A DNA stretch of 46,646 bases from Barnesiella sp. (GCA_014800945.1 JAAVFD010000004.1:88867-135512); one strand, 5' to 3'. Positions 9,373-19,590 are shown, counted from the stretch's first letter. Numbers and translations: made by a program. The notes: a model not told the origin generated them from the letters alone.

Positions 9373-10706
9373 AGATTGTTATAGCCGGCGCCGGAGAGGT
9401 AGGTTCTCATCTCGCCAAACTGTTGTCTCGCGAGGAGCAGGATATAATTCTTATAGATAAGGATGCGGATAAGCTGGCGGCTATAGATGCCAACTATAAT
9501 CTTATGACCATGACCGGTTCGCCAATGTCTTTCAATGTACTCAGGGAGGCGGGAGTGGAACATTGCGACCTGTTTGTTGCCGTAACGCCTTTTGAAACCA
9601 ACAATGTTATTGCGGCATCGGTAGCAAAGAGTCTCGGAGCGCATAAAACCGTTGCAAGAATCGATAACTATGAGTTTATGGAACGGAGCCACGCAGAGTT
9701 TTTCTCGCGTATGGGCGTCAATCAACTTATCTATCCGGAGTATCTTGCCGCCAAGGAGATAATGACCTCGCTGGAGAGAACATGGGTGCGTACTTGGTTT
9801 GAGATTCATAACGGGGAGCTGATTGTTGTGGGCGTAAAGATTCGTGATGCGTCTGCCGAGCTATGCGGTATGCAGCTCAAGCAACTTGCCATGCAGCAGC
9901 ATTTCTTTCATGTGGCTGCGATTCGTCGTTCGCAGGAAACAATTATTCCGCGTGGTGATGACATCATTCAGCAGAATGATATCCTTTATTTTACAACCAC
10001 TCGCGATCACCTTGACTCTATCCGCGAAATGTGCGGCAAGAAGCAGGAGGACATAAAAAAAGTGCTTATTATGGGTGGTAGCCGAATAGCTATCAGACTT
10101 GTGGCGCTTGCAGGGAATAAGTATAAATTCAAAATCATAGATATTGACCGCAATAGGTGCGAAAAGCTCTGTGAGCGGTGTGATGATACCCGTATTATTC
10201 ATGGAGATGCCAGAAATATTGACACTCTTATTGAGGAGGGTATTGATGATATGGATGCCTTTATTGCTCTTACGGATAGCTCCGAAACAAATATACTTGC
10301 TTGTCTCTCGGCTAAGGAGCATGGAGTGAGCAAGACTATAGCCGAGGTTGAGGATCTGCAGTTTATCTCAGCTGCTGAAAATCTCAATATCGGCACAGTG
10401 ATTAATAAGAAACTGTTGGCGTCAAGCAATATCTTCCAGATTCTTCTGGACACTGATTCTTCTTCATCGAAATTTATGGCTCTTGCTGATGCTGATGTTG
10501 CCGAGATAGAGGTTAAACCAAAGTCAAAAATCACTAAAGCACCGGTTAAGGACTTGAATCTTAGCAGAGATATGACAATAGCCGGCCTTATTAGAAACGG
10601 TAAGGGTATGCTTGTGAGCGGTAATACTCTCATAGAAGCGGGAGACAGGGTGGTGGTATTTTGTCTTTCCGGTGCAATTCATAAGATTGAGAAACTGTTC
10701 GGCTGA
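9369..10706 (+). CDS. trkA: Trk system potassium uptake protein TrkA
   Basis: 445 residues, the usual length for a two-lobed TrkA. This is the cytosolic nucleotide-binding regulator that gates the TrkH potassium channel. The first Rossmann fold starts at residue 1 with [17 protein letters not shown] and has IDKDADKL at the strand-2 acidic end. The first RCK-C domain follows at ~140-225. A second Rossmann fold begins near residue 233 ([18 protein letters not shown]) with [10 protein letters not shown], followed by a second RCK-C domain ending with [20 protein letters not shown]. The start overlaps the dxs stop (ATGA) and the stop overlaps the trkH start by one base, so TrkA and TrkH are translationally coupled. 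Confidence 0.95.
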   Translation: MKIVIAGAGEVGSHLAKLLSREEQDIILIDKDADKLAAIDANYNLMTMTGSPMSFNVLREAGVEHCDLFVAVTPFETNNVIAASVAKSLGAHKTVARIDNYEFMERSHAEFFSRMGVNQLIYPEYLAAKEIMTSLERTWVRTWFEIHNGELIVVGVKIRDASAELCGMQLKQLAMQQHFFHVAAIRRSQETIIPRGDDIIQQNDILYFTTTRDHLDSIREMCGKKQEDIKKVLIMGGSRIAIRLVALAGNKYKFKIIDIDRNRCEKLCERCDDTRIIHGDARNIDTLIEEGIDDMDAFIALTDSSETNILACLSAKEHGVSKTIAEVEDLQFISAAENLNIGTVINKKLLASSNIFQILLDTDSSSSKFMALADADVAEIEVKPKSKITKAPVKDLNLSRDMTIAGLIRNGKGMLVSGNTLIEAGDRVVVFCLSGAIHKIEKLFG

Positions 10707-12181
10707 TGGGTGTAAAGAGATTCGGCATAAATTACCCTATGGTTCTAAGGGTTATAGGGTGGCTTCTTATGATAGAGGCTTGCTTTTTGCTTTTTCCCGC
10801 AGCAACTTGTATTATTTATGAGGAAAATGCCGATTTTAAGGCATTTGCTATAAGCGCGGCTGTTACCGTTGTGTCCGGTTGCGCTATGACTTTCGGAATC
10901 CGCCCCTCCAGGCATGAAATGGGTAAGCGTGAGGGGTTTCTGCTGACGGCTTGTGTTTGGGTGTTCTTCACTATCTTCGGAATGTTGCCGTTTATGCTTT
11001 GCAAGAATCCTTTATCTCTCAGCGATGCTTTTTTTGAGGGTATGAGTGGATTTACAACTACCGGAGCAACAGTTCTGGATTCGGTGGAGCATCTCGGACA
11101 CGGTATGCAGTTGTGGCGTTGCCTCATGCAGTGGATAGGAGGCATGGGAATAATTCTTTTCACGCTCGCGGTATTACCTATGCTTAACTATAGTGGTGGT
11201 ATGCAGATGTTTAATGCAGAGGTAACAGGTATTACTCACGATAAAATTCGACCGCGAATATCTCAGACGGCAAAAGGACTGTGGGGAGTGTATTTTGCGC
11301 TTACTGCCGCTCTTACTATTTTGCTATGGGTTGGACCAATGGATTTTTTTGATAGTATCTGCCATGCTTTTGCATCTATTTCTACCGGAGGCTATTCAAC
11401 CAGAGACGATAGTATCGGTGCGTGGAATTCATCTTATGTCACTGCGGTGATAACAGTGTTTATGTTTCTCGGTGGGGTCAATTTCGCATTGCTCTTTAAG
11501 GCAGCTCGGGGTAATGTCAAATCTCTGTGGAGCAACGATGTGTTCCGGGCTTACATAATTATTATCGGTGTCGCCTACATTTTATTTATAACCTCAATTG
11601 TAGGCAAGGGACTCTACACGGGGATCGCGTCTGTTACTCTTGACCCTATTTTTCAAATCATCTCTACTATCACTTCTACCGGTCTTACGGCAAATAATTT
11701 TGAGGAATGGGGCACTTTTGTACTTGCCATTCTTATTGTGCTTATGTTTTTCGGAGCTTGTGCCGGCTCAACAAGTGGTGGTGCTAAGATTGACCGACTG
11801 ATATATCTTTTCAAAAACACCCGCAACGAGCTTTACCGTTGCGTTCACCCTTCAGCAATCCTAAGCGTTAGAGTCAATGGCAAGGTCATTCCTACTGACA
11901 CTGTGAACAAGGTGATTGCGTTCCTCTGTATCTATGTCATGGTCATAGCTGTTGGGGGAATAGTGCTAACCGGTTTGAATGTACCTCTTGTCGATGCTTT
12001 TTTCTCTTCATTTTCCTGTGTCAGCAACACCGGTCTTGGTGCCGGTGTAACCGGTTACGGTGAAAACTATGGTGCTATTCCCGATCTTGGCAAGTGGATT
12101 CTTTCTCTGCTAATGCTTATCGGGCGTCTTGAATTGTTTACGGTTCTGATTCTTTTTACTCCGGGATTTTGGCGCAAATAA
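10706..12181 (+). CDS. trkH: Trk potassium transporter membrane subunit TrkH
   Basis: 491 residues of a polytopic inner-membrane protein of the SKT (TrkH/KtrB) superfamily, which imports potassium with TrkA as gating partner. The four degenerate selectivity-filter loops are recognisable: TTGATV, STGGYST, STGLTA and NTGLGAG. Between them lie many hydrophobic helices and the LMQWIGGMGIILF segment typical of TrkH. The ATG shares its A with the trkA TGA (TGATG), showing tight coupling. The gene ends 60-70 bases before uvrA, which has its own -7 box. Confidence 0.95.
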   Translation: MGVKRFGINYPMVLRVIGWLLMIEACFLLFPAATCIIYEENADFKAFAISAAVTVVSGCAMTFGIRPSRHEMGKREGFLLTACVWVFFTIFGMLPFMLCKNPLSLSDAFFEGMSGFTTTGATVLDSVEHLGHGMQLWRCLMQWIGGMGIILFTLAVLPMLNYSGGMQMFNAEVTGITHDKIRPRISQTAKGLWGVYFALTAALTILLWVGPMDFFDSICHAFASISTGGYSTRDDSIGAWNSSYVTAVITVFMFLGGVNFALLFKAARGNVKSLWSNDVFRAYIIIIGVAYILFITSIVGKGLYTGIASVTLDPIFQIISTITSTGLTANNFEEWGTFVLAILIVLMFFGACAGSTSGGAKIDRLIYLFKNTRNELYRCVHPSAILSVRVNGKVIPTDTVNKVIAFLCIYVMVIAVGGIVLTGLNVPLVDAFFSSFSCVSNTGLGAGVTGYGENYGAIPDLGKWILSLLMLIGRLELFTVLILFTPGFWRK

Positions 12182-12236
12182 CAGTTAAATTGAGTTAGGG
12201 GAATTTAAGAGCTTTTTCTTATAGCTTGAAAATGTG

Positions 12237-12244
12237 TAATTTTG
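12237..12244 (+). promoter_or_regulatory. -7 box of the uvrA promoter
   Basis: TAATTTTG matches TAnnTTTG. The -33 element is poor (a T-run at 12213-12216, 20 bases upstream). The transcript start would fall at about 12250, essentially at the ATG at 12251, so the uvrA message may be leaderless or nearly so. Confidence 0.55.
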
Positions 12245-12250
12245 CAAGCT

Positions 12251-15112
12251 ATGGCTAAAAAAATCAAGGAAAAACAATATAATGCCGACTCTGAGAGTGC
12301 TATAAGCGCAAAGGGAGTCAGGGTTAACAATCTCAAGAATATTGATGTAGAAATTGAGCGTGGGGCAATGACTGTTGTCACCGGAGTGAGTGGCAGCGGC
12401 AAGTCAAGTCTTGCATTCGATACCTTATACGCTGAAGGGCAACGACGCTATGTGGAGAGCCTGAGCTCTTACGCAAGGCAGTTTTTAGGCAGAATGCCCA
12501 AGCCCGAGGCGGAGTGGATTAAAGGGCTTCCACCGGCTGTTGCAATTGAGCAAAAGGTTACAACGCGAAATCCCAGAAGCACTGTTGGCACTGCTACGGA
12601 GATTTACGATTATCTGCGTCTGCTTTTTGCGCGCATCGGCAGAACATATTCTCCGGTGTCTGGTCAGGAGGTTAAAAAGCATACCGTTGAGGATGTGGTG
12701 GATACTCTTTACACTTTTCCGGAAGGTACCAGATATGCTGTTACTGCACCGGTTACCATGCCTGAAAAGCGTCGCCTCGTGTCACAACTTGACGTCTATC
12801 TTAAAGGTGGATATAGCAGGCTGCTGAAGGAGGGCAACTTCGTGGATATAGCCTCGCTGATTGCAGAGGAACCGACTGATGCTACCGGACTGGAGCTGGT
12901 TGTTGACCGAAGCATGGTCAAGGATGATGCCGATGAGCGCAGCCGTCTTGCTGAGAGTGCAGAAGCTGCTTTTTTTGAGGGGCATGGGGTTCTCAATCTT
13001 TGGATTTGGGTAGCCGGTGAGGAGAATCCGCGTCGGCTGGAGTTTTCAAAAAGGTTTGAGGCTGACGGAATTGAGTTTGTTGAACCGAGTGAGATGATGT
13101 TCAACTTCAATAACCCTTATGGAGCGTGTCCGGTGTGTGAGGGTCTCGGGCAGGTTGAAGGTATTGATGAGAGAAAAGTAGTGCCGGATACCTCTAAAAG
13201 CGTTTATGAAGGGGCGGTTGCTCCTTGGCGAGGCGAAAAACTCGGTCTGTGGAAGCAGGAGCTGATAGCTATGGCGGATTCGGTGAATTTTCCGATACAC
13301 AGGGCTTACAATCAACTGACACGTGCTCAGAAAGATTTTCTGTGGCATGGTGGTAATGGATTTGAAGGCATAGACGGTTTCTTCCGCATGGTGGATGCTA
13401 ACCGACACAAGGTGCAGTATTCTGTCATAAAAGCACGCTATCGCGGACGCACGACTTGTATGGAGTGTCACGGTTCGCGTCTCAGAAAAGATACCGAGTA
13501 TGTCAAGATCGATGGCAAATCTATCAGCGACCTATGCAATACACCTATTGAGAAACTGGCAGATTTTTTTGATAATCTCAGTCTTGACAATCACGATGAA
13601 AAGATTGCAGGGAGAATACTTACAGAAATTAAATCACGCCTGGCTTATTTGAAAGATGTTGGTCTCGGTTATCTAACTCTTAGCCGTCGTGCGACTTCAC
13701 TTTCCGGTGGTGAGAGTCAGCGAATCAATCTTGCAACTTCTCTCGGCTCACCTCTAATGGGCTCTATGTATATTCTTGATGAGCCGAGTATCGGACTGCA
13801 TCCGCGTGACACCGGCAGGCTCGTCAATGTGATGCATAAACTGCGCGATGCCGGAAACACTGTGATTGTTGTTGAGCATGATGAGGATATTATGCGTGCG
13901 GCGGACAATCTTATTGATGTTGGTCCGGATGCAGGTAGTCTCGGAGGAGAAATAGTTTGGTCAGGAAAGGTGAACGATATATCTGCTTCTACACCGGGGC
14001 ATACAGCGGAGTTTCTTACCGGCAGAGATTCCATTCCGGTTCCTGCTTCAAGACGTAAATGGCGCGATTCCATAGTAATAGAAGGTGCACGGGAGAATAA
14101 TCTTAAGAATATTGATGTGAAGTTCCCTCTTGGAGTTCTGACGGCGGTTACCGGTGTCAGCGGTAGCGGTAAATCAACCCTTGTGCGCTCCATTCTCTAT
14201 CCGGCCCTTCTCGCTCATCTGGACATTGTGCCAACCGGTGATAAGCGTGTTACAGGTGAATTCAGTGCTCTGAAGGGAGACCTTTCGAGAATCTGCGGTG
14301 TGGAACTGGTTGATCAGAATCCGCTCGGCAGGTCATCGCGTTCTAATCCTGCGACTTACATGAAGGCATTCGACGAAATTAGAAGGCTATATTCAGAGCA
14401 GCAGATGAGTAAACAGATGGGTTTCAAGCCCGGATATTTCAGCTTCAATGCCGAAGGCGGTCGCTGTGAGGAGTGCAAGGGTGACGGCACTCTAACTATT
14501 GAGATGCAGTTTATGGCTGACATAACTATGGTTTGTCCGGAATGCGGAGGTAAGCGATACAAGCGTGAGGTTCTTGAAGTTCTGTATCGGGGAAAAAGCA
14601 TTTCCGATGTGCTGGATATGACTGTTGCCGATGCGATTGACTTTTTCGGCAGTGCTCCTGAAGGGTCGCTTACCGAGAAAAAGATTGTAAAACTGCTGAA
14701 GCCGCTTTATGACGTGGGTTTAGGTTACATAAAGCTGGGGCAGAGCACATCCACTCTTTCCGGAGGAGAGAGCCAGCGCCTTAAACTTGCAGGATACTTC
14801 GCATCAGAGAAGATGCAACCCACACTGTTTATACTTGATGAACCCACCACCGGGCTGCATTCGGCTGATATATCAAGGCTTATGAAGTCGCTTGACGCGC
14901 TTGTGTCACGAGGACACACAGTTATAGTTATCGAGCACAATCTTGATGTTATAAAATCCGCCGACTATGTGATAGACCTCGGGCCGGAAGGAGGAGAAGC
15001 CGGCGGAAACATTGTAGCCTCCGGCACCCCCGAGGATGTAGCTGCAAACTCGTCCTCCCTCACCGGTGCCTACCTCCGCCCCAAACTCTCCTCCAGCCCG
15101 ATAATAGTTTAG
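12251..15112 (+). CDS. uvrA: Excinuclease ABC subunit A paralogue
   Basis: 953 residues from MAKKIKEKQY. It is a tandem ABC-ATPase DNA-damage sensor that loads UvrB in nucleotide excision repair. The first half has GVSGSGKSS (Walker A), the UvrA block EGQRRYVESLSSYARQF, LSGGESQRINLA (signature) and ILDEPSIGLHPRD (Walker B). The second half has GVSGSGKST, LSGGESQRLKLA and ILDEPTTGLHSAD. A UvrB-binding-like segment lies at about residues 120-235. The C-terminal zinc module CEECKGDG...CPECGG is intact, but the first zinc module keeps only its second pair (CPVCEG). This suggests one of the extra UvrA copies of Bacteroidota. The start at 12251 is chosen because an upstream in-frame ATG lies inside the promoter. 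The stop overlaps the convergent neighbour. Confidence 0.88.
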   Translation: MAKKIKEKQYNADSESAISAKGVRVNNLKNIDVEIERGAMTVVTGVSGSGKSSLAFDTLYAEGQRRYVESLSSYARQFLGRMPKPEAEWIKGLPPAVAIEQKVTTRNPRSTVGTATEIYDYLRLLFARIGRTYSPVSGQEVKKHTVEDVVDTLYTFPEGTRYAVTAPVTMPEKRRLVSQLDVYLKGGYSRLLKEGNFVDIASLIAEEPTDATGLELVVDRSMVKDDADERSRLAESAEAAFFEGHGVLNLWIWVAGEENPRRLEFSKRFEADGIEFVEPSEMMFNFNNPYGACPVCEGLGQVEGIDERKVVPDTSKSVYEGAVAPWRGEKLGLWKQELIAMADSVNFPIHRAYNQLTRAQKDFLWHGGNGFEGIDGFFRMVDANRHKVQYSVIKARYRGRTTCMECHGSRLRKDTEYVKIDGKSISDLCNTPIEKLADFFDNLSLDNHDEKIAGRILTEIKSRLAYLKDVGLGYLTLSRRATSLSGGESQRINLATSLGSPLMGSMYILDEPSIGLHPRDTGRLVNVMHKLRDAGNTVIVVEHDEDIMRAADNLIDVGPDAGSLGGEIVWSGKVNDISASTPGHTAEFLTGRDSIPVPASRRKWRDSIVIEGARENNLKNIDVKFPLGVLTAVTGVSGSGKSTLVRSILYPALLAHLDIVPTGDKRVTGEFSALKGDLSRICGVELVDQNPLGRSSRSNPATYMKAFDEIRRLYSEQQMSKQMGFKPGYFSFNAEGGRCEECKGDGTLTIEMQFMADITMVCPECGGKRYKREVLEVLYRGKSISDVLDMTVADAIDFFGSAPEGSLTEKKIVKLLKPLYDVGLGYIKLGQSTSTLSGGESQRLKLAGYFASEKMQPTLFILDEPTTGLHSADISRLMKSLDALVSRGHTVIVIEHNLDVIKSADYVIDLGPEGGEAGGNIVASGTPEDVAANSSSLTGAYLRPKLSSSPIIV

Positions 15113-17658
15113 TCCGAGTAGAGGATGCCGGTGGGTGAGATGGCTTGGATTGAGATCCGTAGGTCAGTGCTAGTGGAGTTGTTGATGAATTCCAATCGAG
15201 CTTTTCCATCGGCATCGGTTGTGAGGTCGGGATTCCAGTATAAGGTGCGTCGTATATCCGGTTCATCCAAAAGGTCCAGGCTGTCAATATTCCGATATTC
15301 AGGCGGAACAGTGTAGCCTTCGATGGTTTGTAGGCGTGTGCCTCTTCCTGCCGGGCCTTTTGGCTCGTCAAATGTCTCAATTAATACCGCACACCCATAC
15401 TTTGCATCAATGTTAAACATGTCATTGGTGATGGGATCGGCATATCTGAGCATGGTTGCGGGGTCTTCGGTGATGTAGATGGATTTGATTGATTCCGGAT
15501 AAAGGTAGGTATAGTTCAAAGAGTCGGAATCATGTGTCGTTTTATAGTTGATGACGAAAAATGTTCCTTTTGTCTTATATTTGAGTTTTTCCCCCTGATG
15601 GGTGAATATTCTTGTGAAATTAGGATTGATTGCTTTAAGAATGTCAAATATATCGTTGCTGATGACAATACCTTCATCCGCGAGGTTGCCGAGTTCCTCC
15701 TGCATATCGTAGTACTCGATAGATTTGGAGCGTGAAAGGTATTTTTCATTTCGCTTTGCCGAAACAACCACTTCATCAAGCTGTGTGGTCTTGACAGATT
15801 GCTCATTGTCCAGATGTTCAATAATTTCCAAAGCTTCAGTGTCTTCTTTGATAGAGTCTTCGAACTCTTGAAAGGAGTATTTTTTGCCAACAGATGAGAT
15901 ATGATGTTCAACAACCATTTCCTGAGGTTCATATCTTCGTGGAGTAGGAGAGAAGAGCCGGTTGAGAATAAGGCGGTGATTTTTTGATTTACCTTTTTCA
16001 CTTACCGAAGTGACCATATCCCATTTTCCTATCAGATCATAGCAGATAGTGAAGTTACCGCATGAATCAGTTGCAATCAGGTCTGTAAACGTCTGTTTGG
16101 CAGAATCGGACTGCTCGTGTTGAGAGATCAGGACGGAGATATCGGTGTTTGCTTTCGGAACGCCGCGTACGAAAGACACAACTTTTCCATCGAGTTCTAT
16201 AGTCTGTTCCGGGTAATATTTGATAGTCAGAGGATTGATTCCGGCAATTTCTTCCCATGAATAGTTTCTCCATCCTGAAATCATCATGAGCAGGTCAAGA
16301 TTCAGTCTGTTTGTAGCAGTCGTGTCAGTAAAGTATTGTATTGGATTGTGCACATATCCTTTGATTTCAGACTGGAGAAGAAGATCGGCAAGCAACCCGT
16401 TCTGATAGTCAACAGCATTGTCAGCATCTGAAACAGAAACAGACATCGGCATAAATTGCTCGGGATTGCCTTCGGGGTCAGTAGCTTCAATTTCTAAAGT
16501 AACTTTTTCATGTGGGGCGGGAAATTGGTTGTTAAGTCGGGTATTTAGTTGTCCTACTCCACCGTTATTAATGAAAATCATTCTGTCAGCCAATGTTCTG
16601 CCGTCGGCTCCAAACAGGGTAATTAAGCTGACGCCGGAAGGAATATCCTTGGTATTGAGTCGTATAGTTCTGAGTGATGAAAGATTAACAAATGAATAGG
16701 ACAATAATATGCCTCTTGAAGTCACTGCAAGACCAATCATATCTGAACCGGTGGAATCGGCTGCCGGTGTAACGGATATATAGATACTGTCGGGATTAGT
16801 GATATTGTCAACACACAACCCTATGCCTTTGCTACTTGATTCGGGCAGACGGAATTTCCGCTCAGTGTTATCTGCGGGTGTCTGGATAACAGCAGTGTAG
16901 ATTTTATTGGGTTCAGGAGTTATAGTGAAGTAGCCTCTACCTTCATGAATGGTTGAAATGGAGTCTATTATGTGACCTGTTGCTTCATCTATTACAATAC
17001 CTTTGCCTTCAATAGGTCGCCCGTGGCGACCTGTTATCTCAAATGCCACTCTTGTCGGCACTCCGGCAATGAGCTTGCCACCTTCAGGGAAGAATCTCAT
17101 GGATAGTTTAGGACTTTTTGCAGGTGCTGGACGTGAACCGGTGTATTTAGATATGTCACGTGTCATTTTTTGGTCGGAATAGTCACCGGCTTTTTCCGGA
17201 TGCTCGAATACCGGAACTATTCGTGAAAATATAGCTGTCTCTCCAAAATTTAGCATATATTTGGTATATGCCCTTATCTCGTAGAATCCGGAATAAAATG
17301 GGAGGTGGTTGAGGGTGAACGCTCCAGAACAACGTCCATTACGTATTTTAAGAATCTGTTTTCCAATAACTTTTCCCCGAGGGTTGAGTAATTCAACGTA
17401 GAGGGTATTGCTTAATGATGTGGGTGTATTGTCCAGACTGTTTATAACATAGCACTGGAACCAAATTTTATCACCGGCAAAATATGACGTGTTATCCAGA
17501 TGAACGAAGACCTTTTCATGGGGAAATTTTTTTGAGAATGTTTGTGCCTGAGTGAGGTAATATCTTATATTTCTTATTGTTATGTCATTGACTGCTGCAT
17601 TAATGAGATTTGTGACAGCTAATAGCAGAATTAAAAATATGGTGAGTTTATATTTCAT
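15109..17658 (-). CDS. Secreted MG2-like protein with TonB-plug-like C-terminal region
   Basis: 849 residues with a Sec signal peptide (residues 1-21, LTIFLILLLAVTNLINAA). Residues ~45-150 (KVFVHLDNTSYFAGDKIWFQ, then GFYEIRAYTKYML) match the macroglobulin-like MG2 fold of large Bacteroidota envelope proteins. Residues ~190-290 are another beta-sandwich. Around residue ~640 comes LDEVVVSAKR, the typical lead-in to a TonB-receptor plug, followed by a plug-like fold to ~790 but no beta barrel. The last ~30 residues (DADGKARLEFINNS) again resemble a macroglobulin-type domain. It is probably periplasmic or outer-membrane associated, with unknown substrate. The gene overlaps the end of uvrA by 4 bases tail to tail. 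Confidence 0.7.
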   Translation of the reverse strand: MKYKLTIFLILLLAVTNLINAAVNDITIRNIRYYLTQAQTFSKKFPHEKVFVHLDNTSYFAGDKIWFQCYVINSLDNTPTSLSNTLYVELLNPRGKVIGKQILKIRNGRCSGAFTLNHLPFYSGFYEIRAYTKYMLNFGETAIFSRIVPVFEHPEKAGDYSDQKMTRDISKYTGSRPAPAKSPKLSMRFFPEGGKLIAGVPTRVAFEITGRHGRPIEGKGIVIDEATGHIIDSISTIHEGRGYFTITPEPNKIYTAVIQTPADNTERKFRLPESSSKGIGLCVDNITNPDSIYISVTPAADSTGSDMIGLAVTSRGILLSYSFVNLSSLRTIRLNTKDIPSGVSLITLFGADGRTLADRMIFINNGGVGQLNTRLNNQFPAPHEKVTLEIEATDPEGNPEQFMPMSVSVSDADNAVDYQNGLLADLLLQSEIKGYVHNPIQYFTDTTATNRLNLDLLMMISGWRNYSWEEIAGINPLTIKYYPEQTIELDGKVVSFVRGVPKANTDISVLISQHEQSDSAKQTFTDLIATDSCGNFTICYDLIGKWDMVTSVSEKGKSKNHRLILNRLFSPTPRRYEPQEMVVEHHISSVGKKYSFQEFEDSIKEDTEALEIIEHLDNEQSVKTTQLDEVVVSAKRNEKYLSRSKSIEYYDMQEELGNLADEGIVISNDIFDILKAINPNFTRIFTHQGEKLKYKTKGTFFVINYKTTHDSDSLNYTYLYPESIKSIYITEDPATMLRYADPITNDMFNIDAKYGCAVLIETFDEPKGPAGRGTRLQTIEGYTVPPEYRNIDSLDLLDEPDIRRTLYWNPDLTTDADGKARLEFINNSTSTDLRISIQAISPTGILYSD

Positions 17659-17680
17659 GAGCGTTTCTGGGATATCTATG

Positions 17681-17688
17681 CAAAGATA
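17681..17688 (-). promoter_or_regulatory. -7 box for the MG2-like gene
   Basis: The minus strand reads TATCTTTG, a full TAnnTTTG match, 23 bases before the minus-strand ATG at 17658. No clear -33 TTTG is seen. Confidence 0.6.
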
Positions 17689-17822
17689 GCGCTAATCAAT
17701 CGGAATTATATAAATCAGTTTTTTTTAACAGTTGTATGCGTGATTTAATATTTGGGAGGGGAGTAAACAGAAGAGGGGGACTGAGCGTTGTTTTGTTAGA
17801 CAATAGAATAAAACATCGCATT

Positions 17823-19133
17823 ATGAATAATAAAGATATGTCGCGCAGTTCAGCTCGTGAAAAAATTGTGGTTATAGGTGGCGGATTCGCCGGTCTTAAT
17901 CTGGTTAAAAAACTGGATAAGAAAAAGTTTGAGGTTGTATTGGTAGATGCTAATAATTATCATTCCTTTCCTCCACTATTCTATCAGATAGCGAGCAGCG
18001 GACTGGATCCGTCAAGTATTTCTTTTCCGTTTAGAAGGGAGATGCGTAAGGGCAAAGTGAAAGGCGTCAAGTATCAGATGGGAAAGGTCGAGACAATTGA
18101 TTTTGACCGCAAGGAGGTTAAAACCCAATATGAGTCAATATGTTATGATAAGCTTGTTGTTGCGGCGGGCACGACAAACAATTTTTTCGGAAATCCCGAT
18201 CTGGTGAAGAGTGTCTATACCATTAAGTCTGTGCCGGAGGCTATACGCTGCCGTGATGAAATTCTTGAGCGTATGGAGTGTGCCACTATTACTGATGATG
18301 CTGAGCAAAGAAAGAAACTCCTCACTTTCACGGTGATTGGTGGTGGACCTACAGGAGTTGAAATAGCCGGTGCTCTCGGCGAGATGAAACGGTATATCCT
18401 TCCCCGGGAATATCCCACTATTTCACCGGATGAACTTAAAATAGTTATCATAGAGGGTAATAACCGGCTTCTCGGTACCATGAGCGAAGAATCATCGGCT
18501 AAGGCGGAGAAGTATCTTAACAAGCTGATGGTGGATGTTAAGCTCAATCAGCTGATGAAGTCTTACGAGGACGGAGTGGTGACACTTGGTGATGGTTCTC
18601 AGTTTAACGGAGGTATGGTGATCTGGACTGCCGGAGTGACCTCTCAGAAATTTGACATGAAGGGGAGTGGTCCCGAGCTTGACCGTTCAGGCAGATTTCC
18701 GGTTGATAGTAGCTGCGCAGTGAAGGGAGTCAAAGATGTTTATGCTCTCGGAGATATCGCTTTCATGCCTTCGGATGAGAATCCGAAGGGTTTGCCACAG
18801 CTTGCGCAGGTGGCAATTCAGCAGGCTCGGCATCTTGCCAAAGAGCTTAATAAGGGTGAATTTCAAGAATTCCGATACAAGGATAAAGGTTCAATGGCAA
18901 CAGTAGGAAGGAATCTCGCAGTAGCCGATTTGCCTCACATGCATCTATCGGGATTCTTTGCTTGGCTGACATGGATGTTTATACACCTGATTTCCATTCT
19001 CGGCATGAGGAATAAGATTACAGTGCTAATCACTTGGATATGGGCATACTGCTCTTATCCTACATCGCTGCGCCTTATCATGTCTCCTTCCCGTTACCCG
19101 CTCAAATCGGGCAGGAAGGACGGTTTGGTGTGA
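17823..19133 (+). CDS. Type II NADH:quinone oxidoreductase (NAD(P)/FAD-dependent)
   Basis: 436 residues from ATG 17823 (MNNKDMSRSS); a further start at 17838 is possible and the frame is open upstream to 17736. It is a non-proton-pumping NADH dehydrogenase. The FAD-binding Rossmann motif is VVIGGGFAGLNLVKKL. The NADH-binding motif VIGGGPTGVEIAGAL lies near residue 175. The second FAD motif is GVKDVYALGDIAF, followed by the quinone-side AQVAIQQARHLAK block. The last ~70 residues contain a hydrophobic hairpin (FFAWLTWMFIHLISILG, ITVLITWIWAYCS) that would anchor it to the inner membrane. The length fits Ndh-2 enzymes. It is followed directly by rnpB. Confidence 0.88.
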   Translation: MNNKDMSRSSAREKIVVIGGGFAGLNLVKKLDKKKFEVVLVDANNYHSFPPLFYQIASSGLDPSSISFPFRREMRKGKVKGVKYQMGKVETIDFDRKEVKTQYESICYDKLVVAAGTTNNFFGNPDLVKSVYTIKSVPEAIRCRDEILERMECATITDDAEQRKKLLTFTVIGGGPTGVEIAGALGEMKRYILPREYPTISPDELKIVIIEGNNRLLGTMSEESSAKAEKYLNKLMVDVKLNQLMKSYEDGVVTLGDGSQFNGGMVIWTAGVTSQKFDMKGSGPELDRSGRFPVDSSCAVKGVKDVYALGDIAFMPSDENPKGLPQLAQVAIQQARHLAKELNKGEFQEFRYKDKGSMATVGRNLAVADLPHMHLSGFFAWLTWMFIHLISILGMRNKITVLITWIWAYCSYPTSLRLIMSPSRYPLKSGRKDGLV

Positions 19134-19153
19134 CGCTTGTAGGAATTTTTGCT

Positions 19154-19161
19154 TACCTTTG
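19154..19161 (+). promoter_or_regulatory. -7 box of rnpB
   Basis: TACCTTTG (TAnnTTTG) ends 11 bases before the predicted 5' end of RNase P RNA at 19173. The -33 element is weak. It sits just after the NADH dehydrogenase stop. Confidence 0.65.
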
Positions 19162-19172
19162 CAGAAATATAA

Positions 19173-19545
19173 GACAGTCGGGCGTTTCGTCGCTCGCCGA
19201 TGAACAAGCGGCGTGAGGAAAGTCCGGGCAACATAGAGCACCACACTTTCTAACGGAAAGCTGCGGGTGACCGCAGAGTAGTGTGACAGAAAAGAACCGC
19301 CACATCAGTGGTAAGGGTGAAAAGGCGGGGTAAGAGCCCACCGGGCTTCATGGTGACATGAGGTGCCGCACATCTTTGGGTTGCAAGGCCATGTATACCG
19401 GCATTTAAGGATTGCTCGTCCATTGTCGGGGGGTAGGCTGCTACAGCCGGCTGGCAACAGCCGGCGCAGATAAATGACGAAACATCGGAGCAAGCCTAAG
19501 GGAACTGCTTCCGGTGACATAACCCGGCTTATAGCCCGGCTGTCT
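19173..19545 (+). ncRNA. rnpB: RNase P RNA (bacterial type A)
   Basis: Catalytic RNA of RNase P, which matures tRNA 5' ends. The universally conserved 5' core GAGGAAAGTCCGGGC is at about 19215-19229. The other conserved blocks appear in order: ACAGAAA, GGTAAGAGCCCACCG, the P-helix hairpins, and the 3' core around GATAAATGAC with AACCCGGCTTAT. The terminal P1 helix is formed by 19173-19183 (GACAGTCGGGC) and 19534-19544 (GCCCGGCTGTC) with one G.U pair. A T-run follows at 19545-19549 and probably ends transcription. The ends are set from P1 and could be off by a few bases. Confidence 0.96.
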
Positions 19546-19582
19546 TTTTCTATATAATATATACGCTCAGAGGATTATTTGC

Positions 19583-19590
19583 TATTTTTG
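19583..19590 (+). promoter_or_regulatory. -7 box of the HAD phosphatase gene
   Basis: TATTTTTG matches TAnnTTTG, 30 bases before the ATG at 19620. No convincing -33 element is seen. Confidence 0.5.
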
